Positions 59,539-64,000 of a stretch of 64,000 nucleotides of DNA are shown one piece after another. The notes beneath the pieces are model-generated. The model had not been told where the DNA came from. It saw nothing but the letters and a program-made list of their open reading frames with translations, and made no database searches. The DNA is taken from positions 61,304-125,303 of the forward strand of contig NZ_JAFBIX010000002.1 of assembly GCF_021531895.1 (NCBI RefSeq). Reading direction: 5' to 3'. Position 1 is the first letter of the stretch. Every line of letters begins with the position of its first letter. The translations under genes were made by a program, and so were the position numbers. The stretch is from Faecalicatena contorta. Lineage in GTDB: Bacteria > Bacillota > Clostridia > Lachnospirales > Lachnospiraceae.

Positions 59539-60783
59539 ATGGAGGAGCAGAAAGATCCCAAAGAAGAGAATCAGGAGTATTCATTTCTTCAGGAAACCAT
59601 CAAAGAGAAGCAGGGTGGTATTCGAAAATTCTTTTTCCGTGCAGCCGGGTGGGGACTGGTATTCGGAGTCTGTGCCAGTCTTAGCTTTTTTGCGCTTAAA
59701 CCGATGTTAGACGAACGATTTCAGGACAATCCGCAAGAAGTAACCATTCCACAGGATGAAGATGAGGTGGAAGGGGAAGAAGAAAATCAGGATCAAGAAC
59801 AGACGGAACCGGTGATTCTGAATGATGACAGTTATCGACAGATGCAGCAAGAATTAAAGGCTGCTTCTGTAAAAGCAGGAAAGTCCATGGTAGAGATTGT
59901 TGGATGGACAGAAGGTCAGGGAGAAGCGAAAGAGGCATCAGGAAATAATATCTCTGGCCTTATAGTCGCAGACAACGGAAGAGAGCTTCTGGTATTGGGA
60001 AAAAAGATCCCTGAAGAAGAAGCAGAAAAATTACAGATTGTATTTTGTGATGGACAGAGTTATCCTGCGAGTCTGAAGAAAAGTGACAGTATACTTGGGT
60101 TTGGAATCTATGCGGTGAATCGTGCAGATATTCTGGATACTACCTGGACACAGATTGAGACCGCCACATTGGGAAGTTCTAATGTAGTGAAGAATGGAGA
60201 TGTGGTAATCGCAGCAGGAAGGCCTTTTGGGGTAAATGAAGCTGTAGGATATGGCCTGGTGGTTTCTAATGAAGATAGAGCAGAACTGACAGATGGACAT
60301 TATCAGCTGCTTCGCACAGATATTACTGGAATTGAAAATGGCAGTGGTTTTGTGGTAAATCGAGATGGTGCAGTTGTTGCAGTGATTGATCAGAATATGG
60401 CAGAAGAAGGCAATGAAAAATTGATCACAGGATATGGTATTTCTGATATTAAGAATATTATTGAATGCCTGTCCAATGGAAAATCTGTTCCTTACATTGG
60501 AATCCGGGGCGGCGATGTTACAAATGAAATAGAAGAGGCGGGCGTTCCTCAGGGAATCTATGTAAAAGAAGTAGAAGTAGAATCTCCGGCGATGGCGGCA
60601 GGAATCCAGAGTGGAGATGTCATTACCTGTATCGAAGATATCCAGATCACATCCTATGACATTTACCACAGTGTACTGATGCGTAAGTCAGAGGGAGATA
60701 AGATTATTATTAAAGGGCTTCGCCAGGGCGCAGATGGCTATGTTGATATAGAATTTAATGTGACTGTCGGAAGCAAAAAATAA
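59539..60783 (+). CDS. HtrA-like membrane protein with PDZ domain and lost catalytic triad
   Basis: The 414-residue protein has a cytoplasmic N-terminus, one membrane helix (about residues 38-56, AAGWGLVFGVCASLSFFAL), an acidic linker, a trypsin-like domain and a C-terminal PDZ domain (GIYVKEVEVESPAMAAGIQSGDVITCI). The order is that of S1C proteases. The triad is gone: the TNNHVV place reads LLVLGKKI, DLAVLKV is replaced by ILGFGIYAV, and NPGNSGG reads GIENGSG with Gly in place of Ser. It is probably a peptide- or envelope-sensing scaffold rather than a protease. AAAGGAG upstream supports the start. Confidence 0.82.
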   Translation: MEEQKDPKEENQEYSFLQETIKEKQGGIRKFFFRAAGWGLVFGVCASLSFFALKPMLDERFQDNPQEVTIPQDEDEVEGEEENQDQEQTEPVILNDDSYRQMQQELKAASVKAGKSMVEIVGWTEGQGEAKEASGNNISGLIVADNGRELLVLGKKIPEEEAEKLQIVFCDGQSYPASLKKSDSILGFGIYAVNRADILDTTWTQIETATLGSSNVVKNGDVVIAAGRPFGVNEAVGYGLVVSNEDRAELTDGHYQLLRTDITGIENGSGFVVNRDGAVVAVIDQNMAEEGNEKLITGYGISDIKNIIECLSNGKSVPYIGIRGGDVTNEIEEAGVPQGIYVKEVEVESPAMAAGIQSGDVITCIEDIQITSYDIYHSVLMRKSEGDKIIIKGLRQGADGYVDIEFNVTVGSKK

Positions 60784-60815
60784 AAATGACAACGAATTAG
60801 AAAGAGGCAGACAAT

Positions 60816-61763
60816 ATGAGATATATTAATACCCTTCATGAAGGGGAGATTATCCGGAATGTATACCTATGCAAGGGAAAACGTTCCGCAGAGACAAGAA
60901 ACGGCAAACCATACGACAATCTGATTCTGCAGGACAAGACAGGAACCCTGGATGGCAAAGTCTGGGATCCTAATTCCGGCGGAATCGCAGATTATGACGA
61001 GATGGATTTTATTGAAGTATATGGAGAAGTTATCAGCTATAATAACAACCTTCAATTGAACATTAAGCAGATCCGAAAAGCTCTGGAAGATGAATATGTA
61101 GCAGCCGATTATATGCCGACGACTGAGAAAAGCACAGATAAGATGTACCAGGAATTACTGGGGTATGTGAAACAGATTCAAAATCAGTATCTTAAACAGA
61201 TGGTGGAATACTATTTTGTAAAAGATGAAAAATTCATCAAAAGATTTAAAGCACATTCAGCGGCTAAGAGTGTCCATCATGGATTCTCGGGCGGATTACT
61301 GGAACATACACTTAGCGTAGTGAAATTCTGTGAATACATGGTAGGGGCCTACCCAATCCTGAACCGCGATCTATTATATGCGGCGGCCATTTGCCACGAT
61401 ATCGGCAAGACCAAAGAATTGTCCTCCTTCCCCGAAAATGACTACACAGATGATGGACAATTACTGGGGCATATCGTCATCGGCGTAGAGATGGTCGGCG
61501 ATGCAATCCGCTCCATCCCAGGCTTCCCCGAAAAGCTCGCAAGCGAACTCAAACACTGCATCATCGCACACCACGGCGAACTCGAATATGGTTCCCCGAA
61601 AAAACCGGCACTGGCAGAAGCATTGGCACTCAACTTCGCAGACTGCACAGACGCCAAGATGCAGACATTGACAGAAATATTCAAAGACAAAAACAGCAAC
61701 GACTGGTTAGGGTACAATCGGTTGTTCGAATCCAACTTAAGAAAAACAACAATGGGGACGTAG
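60816..61763 (+). CDS. HD-domain 3'-5' exoribonuclease (YhaM-like)
   Basis: The 315-residue protein has an N-terminal OB-fold (LHEGEIIRNVYLCKGKRSAETRNGKPYDNLILQDKTG) and a C-terminal HD phosphohydrolase domain (HHGFSGGLLEHTLSVVKFCEY, AAICHDIGKTKEL, with the metal-binding His-Asp pair, and CIIAHHGELEYGS). This is the layout of YhaM, which trims RNA and single-stranded DNA 3' ends. It lies 33 bases after the HtrA-like gene on the same strand. The last codons (T-M-G-T-stop) come from the GGGGACGTAGTA hairpin. AAAGAGG precedes the ATG. Confidence 0.87.
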   Translation: MRYINTLHEGEIIRNVYLCKGKRSAETRNGKPYDNLILQDKTGTLDGKVWDPNSGGIADYDEMDFIEVYGEVISYNNNLQLNIKQIRKALEDEYVAADYMPTTEKSTDKMYQELLGYVKQIQNQYLKQMVEYYFVKDEKFIKRFKAHSAAKSVHHGFSGGLLEHTLSVVKFCEYMVGAYPILNRDLLYAAAICHDIGKTKELSSFPENDYTDDGQLLGHIVIGVEMVGDAIRSIPGFPEKLASELKHCIIAHHGELEYGSPKKPALAEALALNFADCTDAKMQTLTEIFKDKNSNDWLGYNRLFESNLRKTTMGT

Positions 61764-61789
61764 TATTGTTGCAAAGTACTACGTCCCCA
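61753..61789. repeat. GGGGACGTAGTA hairpin, copy 4
   Basis: Arms TGGGGACGTAGTA (61753-61765) and TACTACGTCCCCA (61777-61789) with an 11-base loop that is less symmetric than in the other copies. It overlaps the end of the HD gene and gives its M-G-T-stop. Confidence 0.8.
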
Positions 61790-61833
61790 ATTAACTTTTG
61801 CCCTGTACCCAAATGATAAAATGAGGTATGTTT

Positions 61834-63225
61834 ATGCAAAAAAATGATATGGTGACGGTTACAATTGAAGATATGGGAACATCGGGTGAGGGCATCGGCA
61901 AGGTGGATGGATACGCGTTGTTTATCAAGGATGCAATCATTGGTGATGTTGTGGAAGCTAAGATCATGAAGGCGAAGAAGAATTATGGATATGCAAGATT
62001 GATGAATATTCTTACGCCTTCGGAATATCGTGTAAAAAATCCGCCATGTTCTATGGCGAGGAAATGTGGCGGATGCCAGATTCAGGAGATGGAATATGGG
62101 CGTCAATTGCAGTTTAAGATGGATAAGGTGAGGGGGAATCTCATGCGTATTGGCGAGGTGCCGGAGGAGTTGCTGGATTGTGTGATGGAACCGATTGTGG
62201 GGATGGATGAACCATTTCACTATCGGAATAAAGCTCAGTTCCCGGTTGGAACGGATAAAGAGGGCAATATCGTTACGGGGTTCTATGCAGGGAGAACGCA
62301 CAGTATTATCCCGAATACAGACTGCTCCCTCGGCGTGCCGGTCAATGAGAAGATCTTGAAATGTATTCTTGCATTTATGGAAGAATACGGTATCCGTGCG
62401 TATGACGAGGAAAAGAACAGTGGACTGGTTCGCCATGTCCTGATCCGATATGGATTTACGACAAAGGAGATCATGGTCTGTCTTGTTATCAATGGAAATA
62501 ATCTTCCGTGTGGGGAGATTCTGGCAGAACGTCTGGCACAGATTCCTGGAATGACTAGTATTACTTTAAGCATCAATAAAGACAAGACGAATGTAATTAT
62601 GGGCAATCAGATTAAGCCTTTGTGGGGACAGACTTATATTACCGATTATATTGGAAATGTAAAGTATCAGATATCTCCCTTATCTTTTTATCAGGTGAAT
62701 CCTGTACAGACGGAGAAATTATATGGACTGGCACTGGAGTATGCAGATCTTCATGGAAATGAGACGGTATGGGATCTCTATTGTGGAATCGGAACTATCT
62801 CTCTCTTCCTAGCACAGAAGGCAAAAAAAGTCTATGGCGTAGAGATTGTGCCGCAGGCTATTGATGATGCGAAAAACAACGCTAAAATCAACGGAATTAC
62901 GAATGCAAAATTCTATGTCGGGAAAGCAGAGGAAGTCCTGCCGGAGTATTATGCGGCTTATGAGCGAGAACATGGCGGCAAGACGGCACATGCAGATGTG
63001 ATTGTGGTGGATCCGCCGAGGAAAGGCTGCGAAGAGAGTCTTCTGCAGACAATTGTAGATATGCAGCCGGAGCGGATCGTGTATGTAAGCTGCGATTCCG
63101 CAACATTGGCAAGGGATGTGAAGTATCTGAGGGGATGTGGGTATGAATTGGAGCGAGTAAGGGCTGTAGATCAATTCCCTCAGACGGTTCATGTGGAGTG
63201 TGTTTGTCTCTTACAGAAAAATTGA
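61834..63225 (+). CDS. rlmD: 23S rRNA (uracil-C5)-methyltransferase, RlmD/RlmCD type
   Basis: The 463-residue protein has an N-terminal TRAM domain (MVTVTIEDMGTSGEGIGKVDGYALFI), iron-sulfur cysteines in CSMARKCGGCQIQEM, the SAM loop VWDLYCGIGTISLFLAQKAKKVYGVE, VVDPPRKGCEESL and the catalytic Cys in IVYVSCDSATLARDVKYL. It makes 5-methyluridine in 23S rRNA. I chose ATG 61834 because ATGAGG lies about 8 bases upstream; 61828 is too close. It is followed only by remnant DNA, so it ends the gene row. Normal length. Confidence 0.9.
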   Translation: MQKNDMVTVTIEDMGTSGEGIGKVDGYALFIKDAIIGDVVEAKIMKAKKNYGYARLMNILTPSEYRVKNPPCSMARKCGGCQIQEMEYGRQLQFKMDKVRGNLMRIGEVPEELLDCVMEPIVGMDEPFHYRNKAQFPVGTDKEGNIVTGFYAGRTHSIIPNTDCSLGVPVNEKILKCILAFMEEYGIRAYDEEKNSGLVRHVLIRYGFTTKEIMVCLVINGNNLPCGEILAERLAQIPGMTSITLSINKDKTNVIMGNQIKPLWGQTYITDYIGNVKYQISPLSFYQVNPVQTEKLYGLALEYADLHGNETVWDLYCGIGTISLFLAQKAKKVYGVEIVPQAIDDAKNNAKINGITNAKFYVGKAEEVLPEYYAAYEREHGGKTAHADVIVVDPPRKGCEESLLQTIVDMQPERIVYVSCDSATLARDVKYLRGCGYELERVRAVDQFPQTVHVECVCLLQKN

Positions 63226-63252
63226 AGGACTTCTTTCTTGGACACATTATAA

Positions 63253-63495
63253 AATTTTGATACCAATAAGCTGGAATCTAATAAGAATCTTGTAATTGCT
63301 GAGTTTCTAGGTTTATCATTGAATACAAACTTTACGGAAACAGATGAAGATATTGCCAGATATTCTGTGTTACATGAAAATGGGCAGTTGTTTGCGATAA
63401 AAAAAATAATATATCTGTCATCTGAGCAAGAACTGCGAGAGAAAATTGAAATGCAAAAAGCGATGTTTTATCTTCAGCAGAAGGAAAAGGAGTAG
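63253..63495 (+). pseudogene. Start-less ORF remnant
   Basis: An 81-codon open frame without a usable start (NFDTNKLESNKNLVIAEFLG..., ending MQKAMFYLQQKEKE) lies between a TAA and a TAG. It reads like the C-terminal part of a real protein, but I do not recognise it. It overlaps the next frame. Probably the truncated remainder of a gene. Confidence 0.35.
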
Positions 63496-63820
63496 GGCAT
63501 ATGGAGGTTTCAAAAAAGATTGGAAACTGTATAGAGAAAAGCTTCCTGAATGGCAGGAAGCATATATTGAGAGACTTGTGTCCACATATGTTGAGTATTT
63601 AACTAGTGATGAATCTGCGTCCAAAAAGTTTTGGGAAATGGAGAAGCGCATTAAGAGAGACAAGAAATATCCAGGGGTCCTGATTGAAGTGAGTAAACGG
63701 GACATGCCATTTGATCTGATTCGCCTTCTGCATGAAGGTGTAATAACTGTCGGAGATTTAGATGATTTTTCTGATGAATTAAAAGAGACTATAAGATTTT
63801 TGAAAGATAGGTTGGGCTAA
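63446..63820 (+). CDS. Hypothetical protein with uncertain start
   Basis: The part from about 63500 (GGFKKDWKLYREKLPEWQEAYIERL) to the stop is a well-formed helical, charged protein of about 105 residues (ending SDELKETIRFLKDRLG) of a kind seen in Lachnospiraceae, function unknown. No ATG in frame precedes it with a ribosome-binding site: AAGGAAAAGGAG is followed by an ATG (63500) in another frame. A TTG at 63446 opens the frame. Either a small indel has damaged the start or a rare start codon is used. Confidence 0.5.
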   Translation: MKCKKRCFIFSRRKRSRAYGGFKKDWKLYREKLPEWQEAYIERLVSTYVEYLTSDESASKKFWEMEKRIKRDKKYPGVLIEVSKRDMPFDLIRLLHEGVITVGDLDDFSDELKETIRFLKDRLG

Positions 63821-63939
63821 TGAATCCCCCAATATTGATGTGGGGAAAGAAGATAAGGGTTTTGATTATAGAATTAATGCTGGAAATAAACAACAGAAAT
63901 GCGTACCTTTTTTATCATATCATAAGGATACAAATAATT

Positions 63940-63980
63940 ATCCGAGAAGCTAGGTGTTAATCCATATTCTCGGATTTTTG
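63940..63980 (+). terminator. Terminator near the right edge of the window
   Basis: Arms ATCCGAGAA (63940-63948) and TTCTCGGAT (63967-63975) followed by a T run, 120 bases after the last gene. Confidence 0.7.
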
Positions 63981-64000
63981 TATTTCTGACCATAAAGAAG

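Noticed and set aside
1..64000. CRISPR arrays, rRNA and tRNA genes
   Set aside because: No regularly spaced repeats of CRISPR type and no cloverleaf or rRNA-like sequence were seen.

Overview
The window looks like a chromosomal segment of a low-GC Firmicute, most probably a gut Lachnospiraceae (Blautia/Dorea/Ruminococcus type). The reasons are AT-rich codon use, strong AGGAGG ribosome-binding sites, the mix of CstA, RlmD-type and MutS2 housekeeping genes, and clostridial mobilizable-element genes. The genus is inference. I saw no rRNA, tRNA or CRISPR array.

Region 1 (1 to about 8.8 kb) is mobile DNA. It holds an excisionase and tyrosine integrase behind a promoter with two operator-like repeats, a CHC2 zinc-finger primase, a VapE-type helicase, a DUF5348 protein, a hairpin-rich likely oriT, a MOBV-type relaxase and TnpV. 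Its cargo is an autoregulated MarR plus MATE efflux pair, then decayed remnants: a truncated KTR protein fused to the tail of an ATPase gene.

Region 2 (9 to 24 kb) is mostly chromosomal. It has HAD hydrolases, a GNAT gene with a damaged start, a PfkB kinase with an AraC regulator, a DUF4867 / FucI-like isomerase / xylulokinase operon, a uracil permease, CstA, an Rpn-type nuclease with a tandem-repeat coiled coil, and a graveyard of transposase fragments.

Region 3 (24 to 50 kb) is a large polyol and sugar-acid supercluster: RpiB, four zinc alcohol dehydrogenases, a glycerol-dehydrogenase-type enzyme, two FGGY kinases, GatZ/GatY aldolase subunits, GntR and two DeoR regulators, a ribose-type ABC importer, and an unusual six-gene operon (shikimate-dehydrogenase-like, cupin GPI, phosphotriesterase-like lactonase, KDPG aldolase, hydroxyacid dehydrogenase, DeoR). 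The palindrome ATGTTATAACAT lies at the promoters of this operon, of the divergent SDR operon and of the ABC importer, which suggests one regulon. This is my best candidate for an undescribed catabolic pathway. A 1650-bp IS4-family element has inserted into the loop of the terminator behind the importer and left a 10-bp target duplication.

Region 4 (50 to 64 kb) is housekeeping: PepV-type dipeptidase, M24 peptidase, an amidase with a SPOR domain, a sigma-70-like protein lacking promoter-recognition regions, a PhoP/PhoR-type two-component system, MutS2, an HtrA-like protein that has lost its catalytic triad, a YhaM-type HD nuclease and an RlmD-type methyltransferase. Four long hairpins built on GGGGACGTAGTA are scattered through the window. 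Three of them also supply the last codons (Met-Gly-Thr-stop) of the gene before them.
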